Below the pieces are notes generated by a model. It did not search any database. It worked only from the letters and a program-made list of their open reading frames with translations, and was not told the origin of the DNA. From Pseudomonas sp. SID14000 (GTDB taxonomy: Bacteria; Pseudomonadota; Gammaproteobacteria; Pseudomonadales; Pseudomonadaceae), in NCBI RefSeq assembly GCF_002165135.1, contig NZ_NFZQ01000003.1:186001-250000 (forward strand): a DNA stretch of 64,000 nt, written 5' to 3'. Below, one piece after another: positions 28,022 through 37,227 of this stretch (position 1 is its first letter; each line of letters starts with the position of its first letter). The position numbers were made by a program, and so were the translations under genes.

Positions 28022-28055
28022 GTGCGATTATCGAACAAACGGCCGATAATCGCAA
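28022..28055. promoter_or_regulatory. PcaR operator overlapping the pcaR promoter
   Basis: GTGCGATTATCGAAC (28022-28036) is identical to the box at catI, and an inverted GATAATCGCAA box stands at 28045-28055. On the minus strand TTGCGA and GATAAT form a -35/-10 pair with a 17-bp spacer inside these boxes, so bound PcaR would cover its own promoter. Confidence 0.85.
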
Positions 28056-28148
28056 TTGACCGCTGACACTTTTACTTATACCTTTCTCATGCCACTTGTG
28101 GCTTCTTTGGAGAGACTGGTCAGGTACCCACCGTAGAAGTCCCCAGGC

Positions 28149-28180
28149 AACGGCCTCGTCTTTTGGCGAGGCCGTTTTTC
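28149..28180 (+). terminator. Intrinsic terminator on the plus strand with no upstream gene
   Basis: The 10-bp stem AACGGCCTCG/CGAGGCCGTT (28149-28158, 28167-28176) has an 8-nt loop and runs into TTTTTC. No plus-strand gene ends before it: pcaR starts 154 bp away on the other strand. It therefore suggests a short unannotated transcript from the preceding 90 bp or so. Confidence 0.8.
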
Positions 28181-28483
28181 ATTCCATACCCTGTTGATGG
28201 TCCCGCTAATGCACTGCAGCGAACTTCTATCAGTCTCGCCTTTCAAACTTGCATGAAAGGCCCAAACTGTTGTCGGATGCATCCCGTTACTTGCGTCAGG
28301 TGATGTCAGGGTTAGGTAAATAACGATGTTCGGCGAAATCTCGGTTGCTATAATCGATTACGCAGGCCTCGACGATGCCTTGGCAATGGAGCCTTCCGCT
28401 GTATCAAGCCGTTGCGGCCAGCAAGGTATGTGCACGCTGCACAACGCATAACAACAGTCATCAAACTTAATTCAGGTACTACT

Positions 28484-28684
28484 GTGACGAAAGATGAACT
28501 GCGCGCGGAACTCGAGCGCCAGGCTGAACGTTACAAGGACGTTTACGGTGGCGAAGTCACTACTTACGCCGCCCAACCGGATCCGGAACGCAAACCTTGG
28601 CGCAAGCGTGCCAGCGTGCGCGACCAAGCCTTCAGCCAGGAACTGGAACGTATGGAGAAGGAACTGCGCAGCGACAATCCCTGA
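28484..28684 (+). CDS. Small conserved charged protein of unknown function
   Basis: A 66-residue, highly charged protein, if translation starts at the GTG at 28484 (VTKDELRAELERQAERYKDVYGGEVTTYAAQPDPERKPWRKRA...). AGGT stands 6 nt upstream; the longer frame from 28412 has no ribosome site. The composition, with no hydrophobic segment and many Glu/Arg/Lys, suggests a soluble helical protein. A TATAAT box lies about 130 bp upstream. A CGCCCGG/CCGGGCG hairpin is found 27 bp after the stop. I do not recognise a domain. Confidence 0.65.
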   Translation: MTKDELRAELERQAERYKDVYGGEVTTYAAQPDPERKPWRKRASVRDQAFSQELERMEKELRSDNP

Positions 28685-28997
28685 CTCCCGGGACCACGCC
28701 AGCGCGTCGTCGCCCGGCCTGCCCGGGCGCGGTCGATCTTTACTGTCAGGCCGAAGATGAAATGGAATCACACAAATTTCATACGGCCGTTTGAATAGTG
28801 GCGAAGCGGCTTTTTCTTCAATTTTTTGTCTGATTTAGCCGGATTTTGTGCTTTTTAGCGGACATTTACCTACCTGTACCTACCGCCGCACACATCGCAC
28901 TTGCGTCAGGAAGATTGCCATCGGTCTGTCGCAGATGCATCGATTGCCAAGGTTTTCTGGCATAATCCCGCCCCCCTATGACCGCCAGACAACCTTC
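28685..28997. other. 313-bp gap before the phosphate transporter
   Basis: Apart from the hairpin at 28711-28729 and AT-rich stretches near 28805-28860, nothing is supported. A CATAAT hexamer near 28960 could be the -10 of the transporter promoter, but I see no matching -35. Confidence 0.5.
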
Positions 28998-30470
28998 ATG
29001 ATCGATTTATTCAGCGGACTGGATGCCTGGGTATTGGTGAGCCTGCTGCTCGCCTTGACCTTCGTACTCGCCTTCGAGTTCATCAATGGCTTTCATGACA
29101 CCGCCAACGCGGTAGCTACCGTCATCTATACCAAAGCCATGCCGCCGCACCTCGCCGTGTTCTTCTCCGGCGTGTTCAACTTCCTTGGCGTTCTGCTCGG
29201 CGGTGTCGGGGTGGCCTATGCCATCGTGCACCTGCTGCCGGTAGAACTGCTGATCAATGTGAACACCGGACACGGCCTGGCCATGGTCTTCTCGCTGCTG
29301 GCTGCGGCCATCACCTGGAACCTGGGCACGTGGTACTTCGGCATCCCCGCCTCCAGCTCGCACACGCTGATCGGCTCCATCCTCGGCGTCGGCCTGGCCA
29401 ATGCCCTGATCAACGACATCCCGCTGGGCGACGGTGTCAACTGGCAGAAGGCGATCGACATCGCCATGTCGCTGGTGGTCTCGCCCATGGCCGGCTTCGC
29501 TGTTGCCGCCCTGGTTCTGATCGGCCTGAAGTGGTGGCGCCCGCTGTCAAAGATGCACAAGACCCCCGAGCAGCGCCGCAAGCTCGACGACAAGAAGCAC
29601 CCACCGTTCTGGAACCGCCTGGTACTGGTGGTCTCGGCCATGGGCGTGAGTTTCGTGCACGGCTCCAACGACGGCCAGAAGGGCATTGGCCTGATCATGC
29701 TGGTGCTGATCGGTATCGTCCCGGCCAAGTTCGTCCTCGACCTGAACAGCACCACCTACCAGATCGAGCGTACCCGTGACGCCACCCTGCACATGAGCCA
29801 GTTCTACCAGCGCAACGCCGCCACTCTGGGCGAGTTCCTGGCGCTGGGCAAGGCCAAGTCCAGCGACCTGCCGGAGCAGTTCAGCTGCAACCCGCAACAG
29901 ACTGAGCCGACCATTGCCGCGTTGCAGTCCTCGCTGCAGGGCGTGACCGACTACCACAGCCTCAGTGCCGACCAGCGTGTCGAAGTGCGCCGCTACCTGC
30001 TGTGCCTGGACGACACGGCGAAGAAAGTCGGCAAACTGCCAGGCCTGGAGGCCCGTGAAAAGGCCGACCTGGAAAAACTGCGCAAAGACCTGACCGCCAC
30101 CACTGAGTACGCCCCGTTCTGGGTGATCGTGGCCGTCGCCCTGGCCCTGGGCCTGGGTACCATGGTCGGCTGGAAGCGCGTGGTACTGACCGTTGGCGAA
30201 AAGATCGGCAAGCAAGGCATGACCTATGCCCAGGGCATGTCGGCGCAGATCACCGCGGCTTGCGCCATCGGCATGGCCAACATCTTCGCCCTGCCGGTAT
30301 CGACTACCCACGTGCTGTCGTCCGGTGTGGCCGGCACCATGGTCGCCAACAAGAGCGGCCTGCAAGGCGGTACCGTGAAGACCATCCTGCTGGCCTGGGT
30401 ACTGACCCTGCCTGCGTCGATGGGCCTGGCGGCCGGCCTGTTCTGGCTGGCGTCCAAAGCCATTGGCTGA
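28998..30470 (+). CDS. pit: Low-affinity inorganic phosphate transporter (Pit family)
   Basis: A 490-residue PiT-family symporter that carries metal phosphate with protons. Both PiT signature repeats are seen: EFINGFHDTANAVAT (residues 27-41) and VHGSNDGQKGIGLIM (about 219-233). About ten TM segments surround a central cytoplasmic loop (residues about 250-375) with many charged residues. The start MIDLFSGLDAWVLV at 28998 is used; the longer frame upstream is not hydrophobic. A terminator follows the stop within 20 bp, so it is monocistronic. Confidence 0.92.
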   Translation: MIDLFSGLDAWVLVSLLLALTFVLAFEFINGFHDTANAVATVIYTKAMPPHLAVFFSGVFNFLGVLLGGVGVAYAIVHLLPVELLINVNTGHGLAMVFSLLAAAITWNLGTWYFGIPASSSHTLIGSILGVGLANALINDIPLGDGVNWQKAIDIAMSLVVSPMAGFAVAALVLIGLKWWRPLSKMHKTPEQRRKLDDKKHPPFWNRLVLVVSAMGVSFVHGSNDGQKGIGLIMLVLIGIVPAKFVLDLNSTTYQIERTRDATLHMSQFYQRNAATLGEFLALGKAKSSDLPEQFSCNPQQTEPTIAALQSSLQGVTDYHSLSADQRVEVRRYLLCLDDTAKKVGKLPGLEAREKADLEKLRKDLTATTEYAPFWVIVAVALALGLGTMVGWKRVVLTVGEKIGKQGMTYAQGMSAQITAACAIGMANIFALPVSTTHVLSSGVAGTMVANKSGLQGGTVKTILLAWVLTLPASMGLAAGLFWLASKAIG

Positions 30471-30488
30471 GTGATACGGTTCTGAAAG

Positions 30489-30513
30489 AGGCGGCCTTCG
30501 GGTCGCCTTTTTT
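30489..30513 (+). terminator. Rho-independent terminator of the phosphate transporter gene
   Basis: Stem AGGCGGCC/GGTCGCCT with one G-T pair, a TTCG tetraloop (30497-30500) and a six-T run. Confidence 0.9.
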
Positions 30514-30517
30514 CTGT

Positions 30518-30617
30518 ACCGGCACCTTCGCGGGTAAACCCGCTCCCACAGGTAATGCACAGCTCTTGATATCTGTGGTGAACCTGTGGGAGCGGGTTTA
30601 CCCGCGAAGGGGCCGGT
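30518..30617. repeat. REP pair, family A
   Basis: Inverted doublet between the converging phosphate transporter and HerA-like ATPase genes, just after the terminator. Confidence 0.94.
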
Positions 30618-30626
30618 ACAGGCAAC

Positions 30627-32102
30627 CTACCTTTTCCTGCCCCCCAGCAACGACCCCATCAACCCCCGCACCAGTTGCCGCCCCAACTGGTTGGCCGCCT
30701 GGCGCACCGCCGACTTGATCGCCTGCCCCGCCGCACTCTGCAAAAACTCACCGGCCGTGTCGGCAAAGCTCTCCTCATCAGCTTTGGGTTGTGGCACCGG
30801 CTCCACCGGTTCGCCCTTGCGCTGGGTCAGCATTTCATAGGCCGATTCACGGTCCACCGGCTTGTCGTAACGCCCCGCCAGCGGCGAAGCGGCAACCAGC
30901 GCACTGCGCTCAGCCGCGCTCAAGGGCCCGATACGCGATTGCGGCGGTGCAATCAGCACTCGTTGCACCATCGCTGGTGTGCCTTTCTCTTCCAGGGTTC
31001 CCACCAACGCCTCGCCAATACCCAGCTCGGTCAGCACCGCCAGGGTGTCGAACGCCGGATTGGGGCGAAAGCCATCGGCCACCGCCCGCAGCGACTTCTG
31101 CTCCTTGGCAGTAAACGCCCGCAAGCCATGCTGAATGCGCAAGCCCAACTGGGCCAGCACCGCATCCGGCAAGTCCCCCGGCGACTGGGTGACGAAGTAC
31201 ACCCCCACGCCCTTGGAGCGGATCAGCCGCACCACCTGCTCCAGGCGATCCTGCAATGCCTTGGGCGTATCGTTGAACAGCAAGTGCGCTTCATCGAAGA
31301 ACAATGCCAGCACCGGCTTTTCGGCATCGCCGCGCTCGGGCAACTGTTCGAACAACTCAGCCAGCAGCCACAGCAGGAAGGTCGCGTACACCTTGGGTGC
31401 CTCATGCACCAACCGGCTGGCGTCCAGCAGGTGGATACGTCCACGACCATCCGGGTCAGGCCGCAAGAGGTCCTCAAGCTGCAACCCCGGCTCACCGAAC
31501 AGCGCCTCGGCGCCCTGCTGCTCCAGGGTAGCGAGTCGGCGCAACAGGGCCTGGGTGGAGGCGGTGGTCATCAGCGCGCTGTCTTCGCCCAGCAGTTGCG
31601 GATTGTCCTTCAGGTGCGCGAGCAGCGCCTTGAGGTCCTTGAGGTCGAGCAGCAGCAGGCCTTCACGGTCGGCTACCTTGAACGCCGCGTACAGCGCCGC
31701 CTGTTGGCTGTCGGTCAGTTCCAGCAAGTTGCCCAGCAGCAGCGGCCCCATTTCACTGAGGGTGGTCCGCAGCGGGTGGCCGGCCTGCCCGGCAATGTCC
31801 CACAGGCTCACCGGGTAAGCCTGGGGCGTGTGCCCCAGCCAGGGCATGCCGGCGATACGCTCGGCCACCTTGCCCTGCGGCGTACCAGCAGCGCCCAGGC
31901 CGCACAGGTCGCCTTTGACATCGGCGGCAAATACGGCCACCCCCGCGTCACTGAACGCTTCCGCCAGATGCTGCAGGGTGACGGTCTTGCCAGTACCCGT
32001 CGCGCCCGCCACCAGGCCATGGCGGTTGGCCAGCCTCATCGCCTGCCCAATTGGCTGGCCATCCGGGCCAGCGCCTACAACGATGGTCGAAAATTCCGAC
32101 AT
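30627..32102 (-). CDS. HerA-like ATPase, DUF853 family
   Basis: A 491-residue P-loop ATPase of the DUF853 (HerA_C) family. Walker A GATGTGKT lies at residues 33-40 and a Walker B-like LALFFDEAHLLF near residue 260, followed by VGVYFVTQSPGDLPDAVLAQLGLRIQHGLRAFT, the sensor region typical of HerA/FtsK-like ATPases. The C-terminus (residues about 400-491) is low in complexity. The MSEFSTIVVG start at 32102 follows AGGATTAAAGAG; the frame opens 44 codons upstream without support. Function is unknown; DNA translocation is inferred from the fold. Confidence 0.87.
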   Translation of the reverse strand: MSEFSTIVVGAGPDGQPIGQAMRLANRHGLVAGATGTGKTVTLQHLAEAFSDAGVAVFAADVKGDLCGLGAAGTPQGKVAERIAGMPWLGHTPQAYPVSLWDIAGQAGHPLRTTLSEMGPLLLGNLLELTDSQQAALYAAFKVADREGLLLLDLKDLKALLAHLKDNPQLLGEDSALMTTASTQALLRRLATLEQQGAEALFGEPGLQLEDLLRPDPDGRGRIHLLDASRLVHEAPKVYATFLLWLLAELFEQLPERGDAEKPVLALFFDEAHLLFNDTPKALQDRLEQVVRLIRSKGVGVYFVTQSPGDLPDAVLAQLGLRIQHGLRAFTAKEQKSLRAVADGFRPNPAFDTLAVLTELGIGEALVGTLEEKGTPAMVQRVLIAPPQSRIGPLSAAERSALVAASPLAGRYDKPVDRESAYEMLTQRKGEPVEPVPQPKADEESFADTAGEFLQSAAGQAIKSAVRQAANQLGRQLVRGLMGSLLGGRKR

Positions 32103-32271
32103 CTCTTTAATCCTCTGCTCAAGCTTTACCCTAATTCGGCCGATACCTGTGGGTGATATTCGCCTTAATAGAGAGGGACAACCGAAAAGGGACTTTTCGG
32201 GATGTTGCACTGCTTTGCGACTCCACGCGTGCAAACGCCTGATATAAAACCTTAGCGGAACCGATTACGCC

Positions 32272-34146
32272 ATGAACAAAAGCCTTCGTTTCAGCCACAA
32301 GATTCTTTTGGCCGCATCACTGATCGTGATACTCGCCTTCAGCCTGTTCACGCTCTACAACGATTACCTCCAGCGTAATGCGATCCGCGAGGACCTGGAA
32401 AACTATCTGGCTGAAATGGGCGCTTCCACTTCGACCAACATCCGCAACCTGTTCGAAGGCCGTATCAAGCTGGTGGAAAACCTGGCACAGAACATTGCCC
32501 AGGACCCGGCCAACGCAGAAACTCTGTTGGGCCAGAATGCACTGATCTCAAGCTTTCTCACGGTATACGTGGGCAAGGTCGACGGCGGCTTCAGCGTGCG
32601 CCCGGACACGAAGATGCCCGACGGCTACGACCCACGCACCCGCCCTTGGTACAAGGACGGCATGAACGCCGCCGGCGCGATCCTGACCGAGCCGTACATC
32701 GACATGGCCACCAACAAGATGGTCATCGGCATCATCAACAAAGTTTCCAGCAGTGTCGGCGTGGTCGGTGGTGACCTGGCCCTGGACGGCCTGGTGCAGA
32801 TCATCAACTCGCTGAACTTCGGTGGCATGGGCTACGCCTTCCTGGTCAACGACCAGGGCAAGATCCTGGTGCACCCGGACAAAGACCTGGTGATGAAGTC
32901 GCTGTCGGACCTGTTCCCGCAGCACACGCCGAAACTGACCAGTGAGCTGACCGAAGTGCAGAGCGAAGGCCAGGCCCGCCTGCTGACCTTCACTCCGATC
33001 ACCGGCCTGCCGTCGGCCAACTGGTACATCGGCCTGTCGGTGGACAAGGACAAGGCCTTCTCGATGCTCAGCACCTTCCGCACCTCGGCAGTGATTGCCA
33101 CGCTGGTGGCGGTAGTGATCATCATCGGCCTGCTTGGCCTGCTGATCCGTGTGCTGATGCAGCCGCTGCACACTATGACCCGCGCCATGGAAGACATCGC
33201 CGAAGGTGAAGGCGACCTGACCAAGCGCCTGCGTATCCACAACCACGACGAATTCGGCATCCTGGGCAGCGCCTTCAACCGTTTCGTCGAGCGTATTCAC
33301 AGCTCGATTCGCGAAGTGTCCTCGGCCACCGAGCAGGTCAACGAAGTGGCCCTGCGGGTCATCAGCGCCTCGAACTCGTCGATGACCAACTCCGACGAAC
33401 AGTCCAACCGCACCAACAGCGTGGCCGCCGCCATTAACGAACTGGGCGCCGCCGCCCAGGAAATTGCCAGCAACGCCGCCCAGGCTTCGCAGCACGCCAG
33501 CTCGGCGCGGTTGCTGGCCGAAGAAGGGCAGCAGGTGGTGGAACGCAACATTGCGGCAATGAACCGCCTGTCCGACCTGATCGTCACTTCCAGCGCGCAT
33601 ATCGAGACGCTGAACAGCAAAACCGTCAACATCGGCCAGATCCTCGAGGTGATCACCAGCATTTCCCAGCAGACCAACCTGCTGGCGCTGAACGCGGCCA
33701 TCGAAGCGGCCCGTGCCGGTGAAGCCGGGCGTGGTTTTGCCGTGGTCGCCGATGAAGTACGCAACCTGGCGCACCGCACCCAGGAGTCGGCGCAACAGGT
33801 GCAGACCATGATCGAAGAACTGCAGGTCGGCGCCCGCGAATCGGTCGAGACCATGGACCAGAGCCAGCGCCATAGCCAGGACAGCATGCAGATCGCCAAC
33901 CAGGCCGGTGAGCGGCTTGACAGCGTTACCGTACGTATCGGCGAAATCGACGGCATGAACCAGTCGGTGGCCACCGCCACCGAAGAGCAGACCGCCGTGG
34001 TCGAGGCGATCAACATGGACATCAACGAGATCAACATGCTCAACCAGGAAGGCGTGGAAAACCTGCAGGCCACCCTGCGCGCCTGCTCTGACCTGGAGCA
34101 GCAGGCCGGCCGCCTGAAGCAGCTGGTGGGCAGCTTCCGCATCTGA
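32272..34146 (+). CDS. mcpG: Methyl-accepting chemotaxis protein with dCache domain, McpG-like (GABA/amino acid receptor)
   Basis: A 624-residue transducer. TM1 spans about residues 10-29 and TM2 about 275-297. The periplasmic dCache domain between them carries the full amine/amino-acid-binding set: Y119, R124, W126, Y127, Y142 and D168, with the spacing known from PctA-type receptors. A HAMP segment follows, then the signalling hairpin with [37 protein letters not shown]. There is no C-terminal CheR-tether pentapeptide. From memory, the P. putida homolog beside the HerA-like gene is McpG, which senses GABA; close relatives sense other amino acids, so the ligand should be seen as probable. 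Confidence 0.85.
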   Translation: MNKSLRFSHKILLAASLIVILAFSLFTLYNDYLQRNAIREDLENYLAEMGASTSTNIRNLFEGRIKLVENLAQNIAQDPANAETLLGQNALISSFLTVYVGKVDGGFSVRPDTKMPDGYDPRTRPWYKDGMNAAGAILTEPYIDMATNKMVIGIINKVSSSVGVVGGDLALDGLVQIINSLNFGGMGYAFLVNDQGKILVHPDKDLVMKSLSDLFPQHTPKLTSELTEVQSEGQARLLTFTPITGLPSANWYIGLSVDKDKAFSMLSTFRTSAVIATLVAVVIIIGLLGLLIRVLMQPLHTMTRAMEDIAEGEGDLTKRLRIHNHDEFGILGSAFNRFVERIHSSIREVSSATEQVNEVALRVISASNSSMTNSDEQSNRTNSVAAAINELGAAAQEIASNAAQASQHASSARLLAEEGQQVVERNIAAMNRLSDLIVTSSAHIETLNSKTVNIGQILEVITSISQQTNLLALNAAIEAARAGEAGRGFAVVADEVRNLAHRTQESAQQVQTMIEELQVGARESVETMDQSQRHSQDSMQIANQAGERLDSVTVRIGEIDGMNQSVATATEEQTAVVEAINMDINEINMLNQEGVENLQATLRACSDLEQQAGRLKQLVGSFRI

Positions 34147-34156
34147 TCGCAAACCG

Positions 34157-34253
34157 CGTCGCCTGCTTCGCAGGTGAACCCGCTCCCACAGGAACTGCAC
34201 AGACCCCGGGGCCTGTGTAATCCCTGTGGGAGCGGGTTAACCGGCGAAGAAGC
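34157..34253. repeat. REP pair, family A, degenerate
   Basis: Inverted doublet after the chemoreceptor with several changes (TTCGCAGGTGAACCCGC on the left, GCGGGTTAACCGGCGAAG on the right). Confidence 0.88.
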
Positions 34254-34395
34254 CCACACCGCTCCCCGCCTTTCCCGCCCGCCCAACCTCGATCGAACAA
34301 ACTATCCTTCTGATAGGTCCACCTTTAGGCGCGTCATCGCCGGCCCGTTAGCGCCAGATGACAGACCCGAAGACGATCCCGGAGGGATGCTGATC

Positions 34396-35508
34396 GTGCA
34401 CATCGCCGACATCACCATGTTCTACGCCCCCGCCAGCGGCGGCGTACGTACCTATCTTGATGCCAAACACCACCGCCTCGGCGCCATTCAGGGCGTGCGT
34501 CACAGCTTGCTGATACCTGGTGCCAGCGCGCAACACGCCGATGGCATCTACCAGGTGCCCGCACCGCCGCTGCCGTTCGGCAACGGCTACCGCTTCCCGG
34601 TGCGCCTGGCCCCTTGGTGCAATGTGCTGCGCAGGCTCAAGCCCGACCTGATCGAAGTCGGCGACCCCTACCTGACCGCCTGGGCTGCGCTGGAGGCACG
34701 ACGCAAACTCGATGTGCCGGTGATCGGCTTCTACCACTCCGATCTGCCGCTGCTGGTCAGTAACCGCATGGGTAACTGGTTCACCCCCAATGTCGAGGCC
34801 TACGTCAGCAAGCTGTACGGCAATTTCGACCGGGTCCTGGCCCCCAGCCAGGTCATGGCCGACAAGTTGCGCCGCCTGGGAGTGCGGGATGTGCACGTGC
34901 AGCGCCTGGGCGTCGACCTGGCCACCTTCCACCCCAGCCAGCGCGACCCGCAACTGCGTGCCGAACTGGGCATTGCCGATACCAGTCGCCTACTGATCTA
35001 TGCCGGCCGTGGCTCGCGGGAAAAGAACCTGCCGGTGCTGCTCGAGTGCATGCGGCATCTGGGCCACCCCTACCACTTGCTGCTGGTGGGTTCGAACATG
35101 CCGGCCAACGTGCCGCAGAACGTCAGTGTGATCGATCACTTCTGCCCGGCACCAGAAGTCGCCCGGCTGATGGCCAGCGCCGACCTGCTGGTGCACGCCG
35201 GCGACCAGGAAACCTTCGGCCTGGTCATTCTCGAAGCGATGGCCAGCGCCACGCCGGTGGTGGCGGTGCGCGCCGGTGCTTTCGGCGAAATCGTCAACGA
35301 ACAGTGCGGGCGCTTGTGCCGCCCCAACGATAGCCAAGCCATGGCGACGGCTGTGCAAGAGGCGTTCGAGGCCGGTGTGCGTAAACTCGGGGCACAGGCT
35401 CGACGCCATGTCGAGCAGCACTATTCGTGGGACAACGTGGTAGCCGGCCTGCTGCAGCACTACCAGGCCGTGCTCGGCCACCAGCCGCAGGTTCGTGCCC
35501 ATGGTTGA
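34396..35508 (+). CDS. GT4-type glycosyltransferase
   Basis: A 370-residue GT-B glycosyltransferase. The N-terminal half starts VHIADITMFYAPASGGVRTYLDAKH, the C-terminal half has LLIYAGRGSREKNLPVLLECM, and ADLLVHAGDQETFGLVILEAMASATPVVA carries the EX7E-type nucleotide-sugar motif of family GT4. An ATG at 34387 is only 1 nt after GGAGG, too close to be used, while the GTG at 34396 has that GGAGGG at a proper distance; it is chosen. It overlaps the deacetylase gene, which indicates coupling. A glycolipid or polysaccharide role is likely; donor and acceptor are unknown. Confidence 0.86.
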   Translation: MHIADITMFYAPASGGVRTYLDAKHHRLGAIQGVRHSLLIPGASAQHADGIYQVPAPPLPFGNGYRFPVRLAPWCNVLRRLKPDLIEVGDPYLTAWAALEARRKLDVPVIGFYHSDLPLLVSNRMGNWFTPNVEAYVSKLYGNFDRVLAPSQVMADKLRRLGVRDVHVQRLGVDLATFHPSQRDPQLRAELGIADTSRLLIYAGRGSREKNLPVLLECMRHLGHPYHLLLVGSNMPANVPQNVSVIDHFCPAPEVARLMASADLLVHAGDQETFGLVILEAMASATPVVAVRAGAFGEIVNEQCGRLCRPNDSQAMATAVQEAFEAGVRKLGAQARRHVEQHYSWDNVVAGLLQHYQAVLGHQPQVRAHG

Positions 35509-36265
35509 GCCACTACCCACATCGCGCAGCCTGATGCTGGTGCTGCACGATGTCGCACCCGAGACCTGGCCCGACTACCAACCCTTCGTCCAGGCCATCG
35601 ACGCCATCGGCGGCATCCCCATGACCTGGCTGGTGGTGCCAGACTTTCACCACTGCAACCCCCTGCAGCGCTCACCCACCTTCTGCCGCTTGCTCGAACG
35701 GCGCCTGGCCAGAGGTGACGAACTCGCTCTGCATGGTTTCTACCATGCCGACAACGGCCCGCCACCGCGCACGCCCGGCGAATACGTCATGCGTCGCATC
35801 TATACCCATGAAGGCGAGTTCTACGCCCTCGACCAGCAGCAGGCCCTGCAACGCCTGGAGCACGGCCTGGCCCTGTTCGGCCAGCAGGGCTGGCCAGTGG
35901 CCGGTTTCGTCGCGCCCGCCTGGCTGATGAGCGAAGGCACCCGCCAGGCACTGCGCCGCCTGCCGCTGCGCTACACCAGCACGCCGCAGCACCTGTACCG
36001 CTTGCCGGACTTCACCGCGATCAAGGCCCCAGGGCTGGTCTGGAGCGCCCGCAGCGCCTGGCGCCGAAGCCTGTCACGGGTGCTGTGCGACTGGCAATGC
36101 CGGCGCTGGCGCGACGCCGAGACCTTGCGCCTGGGCCTGCACCCGGTGGACATGCGTCATCGCGCGTCGCGCGACTACTGGCTGAACACCTTGCACACGC
36201 TGCTGGAACAGGGGCGTGAGCCCCTGACCAAGTCCACCTGGCTCGACCGCCAGGCCAACGCATGA
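35501..36265 (+). CDS. Polysaccharide deacetylase-like protein (DUF2334 family)
   Basis: A 254-residue protein of the NodB/DUF2334 superfamily. SLMLVLHDVAPETWPDYQPFV gives the first conserved Asp (HDV, residue about 18), DELALHGFYH the metal-site histidines (around residues 75-80), and RLGLHPVDMRH the C-terminal histidine. No signal peptide is seen. It overlaps the glycosyltransferase stop by 8 nt and the next gene by 4 nt, so the three form a coupled operon. It probably deacetylates the sugar added or modified by its neighbour, which is inference. Confidence 0.82.
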   Translation: MVEPLPTSRSLMLVLHDVAPETWPDYQPFVQAIDAIGGIPMTWLVVPDFHHCNPLQRSPTFCRLLERRLARGDELALHGFYHADNGPPPRTPGEYVMRRIYTHEGEFYALDQQQALQRLEHGLALFGQQGWPVAGFVAPAWLMSEGTRQALRRLPLRYTSTPQHLYRLPDFTAIKAPGLVWSARSAWRRSLSRVLCDWQCRRWRDAETLRLGLHPVDMRHRASRDYWLNTLHTLLEQGREPLTKSTWLDRQANA

Positions 36266-37227
36266 ACCGCCTGGCGTGGCTGGTACCGGCATTGCTCGGT
36301 GGCAGCGAGTTGTTGCCGAGGCTGCAGCGTTTCGCCCCCAGCCTGATGTTGACCCTGCTGGGCATGATCCTGCTGTGCTGGGTCATCAACGCCATTCGCC
36401 TGCGCCTGCTGCTCGGCCAGCAAGGCACAAGGCTTGGGCGCCTGCGCAGCCTGGGCGTGGTGATGGCCACCGAGTTCGCCATCTGCACCACCCCCGGCGG
36501 CAGCGGCGGCCCGTTGACCCTGATCGCCCTGCTGGCACGCGACCGTATCGGCCCGGCACGCAGCGGCGCGGTGTTTGCCATGGACCAGCTGAATGACCTG
36601 GTGTTCTTTTTCTGCGCGATGCTGGCGATTGCCGGTTATTCGCTGTTCCACAGCCTGGGCCACAGCCAGCAGAACATGTTGCTGGGCAGTGCGTTGCTGC
36701 TGTGCACGGCACTGGCCGGGGTGATTGGCCTGTTGCGCTACCGACGCACGGTGATGCGCGTGAACGGCAAGTTGCTGCGCCGCCTGGGCATGAGCCGGCA
36801 GCGCAAACGCCGCTGGGCGCGCAAACTGCTGCACTTCGTCGACGCGCTGCTGCAGACCTGGCGCCTGCCCAAGCGCACGCTGACCTTGGTGTTCACCCTG
36901 ACCTGCGCCCATTGGGGCCTGCGCTACAGCGTGTTGTACCTGGTCTTGAGAGGGTTGGGGGTAGACCTGGCGTGGATCCCCAGCTTCCTGGTGCAGATGC
37001 TTTCGCTCAGTGCCGGCCAGTTCAGCCTGCTACCTGGCGGTGCCGGTGCCGCCGAGCTGACTTCCGCCAGCCTGCTGACACCACTGGTGGGCAGTTCGAC
37101 CGCGGCTGCGGCGATCCTGATATGGCGGGCGGTCACTTACTACTTTTATCTGCTGGCGGGTGGGCCGGTGTTCGTGTGCCTGCTGGCGCGCCCGCTGCTG
37201 GAGCGCTGGCGGCGTCAGGTGGGTTGA
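36262..37227 (+). CDS. Lysylphosphatidylglycerol synthase TM region / UPF0104 family membrane protein
   Basis: A 321-residue integral membrane protein of the LPG_synthase_TM (flippase-like) family with eight or so TM segments. Motifs are ATEFAICTTPGGSGGPLTLIALLARDRIG near residues 70-97 and SLSAGQFSLLPGGAGAAELTSASLL around 250-275. It lacks the soluble aminoacyltransferase domain of MprF, as do most members linked to glycosyltransferases, where a lipid-transport role is proposed. It overlaps the deacetylase gene by ATGA. Its 3' end overlaps the convergent small gene. Confidence 0.83.
   Translation: MNRLAWLVPALLGGSELLPRLQRFAPSLMLTLLGMILLCWVINAIRLRLLLGQQGTRLGRLRSLGVVMATEFAICTTPGGSGGPLTLIALLARDRIGPARSGAVFAMDQLNDLVFFFCAMLAIAGYSLFHSLGHSQQNMLLGSALLLCTALAGVIGLLRYRRTVMRVNGKLLRRLGMSRQRKRRWARKLLHFVDALLQTWRLPKRTLTLVFTLTCAHWGLRYSVLYLVLRGLGVDLAWIPSFLVQMLSLSAGQFSLLPGGAGAAELTSASLLTPLVGSSTAAAAILIWRAVTYYFYLLAGGPVFVCLLARPLLERWRRQVG

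Larger units (their letters stand above)
27996..28483. other. 488-bp gap: PcaR operator, orphan terminator, otherwise unexplained
   Basis: Besides the pcaR control region and the orphan terminator, 28181-28483 shows no open frame that I can support. The sequence around 28345-28360 (GCTATAAT) is a good -10 element on the plus strand and could drive the small gene at 28484. Confidence 0.55.

Noticed and set aside
28056-28082. TTGACC...TATACC as a promoter for the suspected small RNA
   Set aside because: The spacer is only 15 bp and the -10 is weak; the terminator alone is the basis of the claim.
34174-34395. N-terminal extension of the glycosyltransferase
   Set aside because: It reads through a REP and has no ribosome site; the GTG at 34396 follows GGAGGG.
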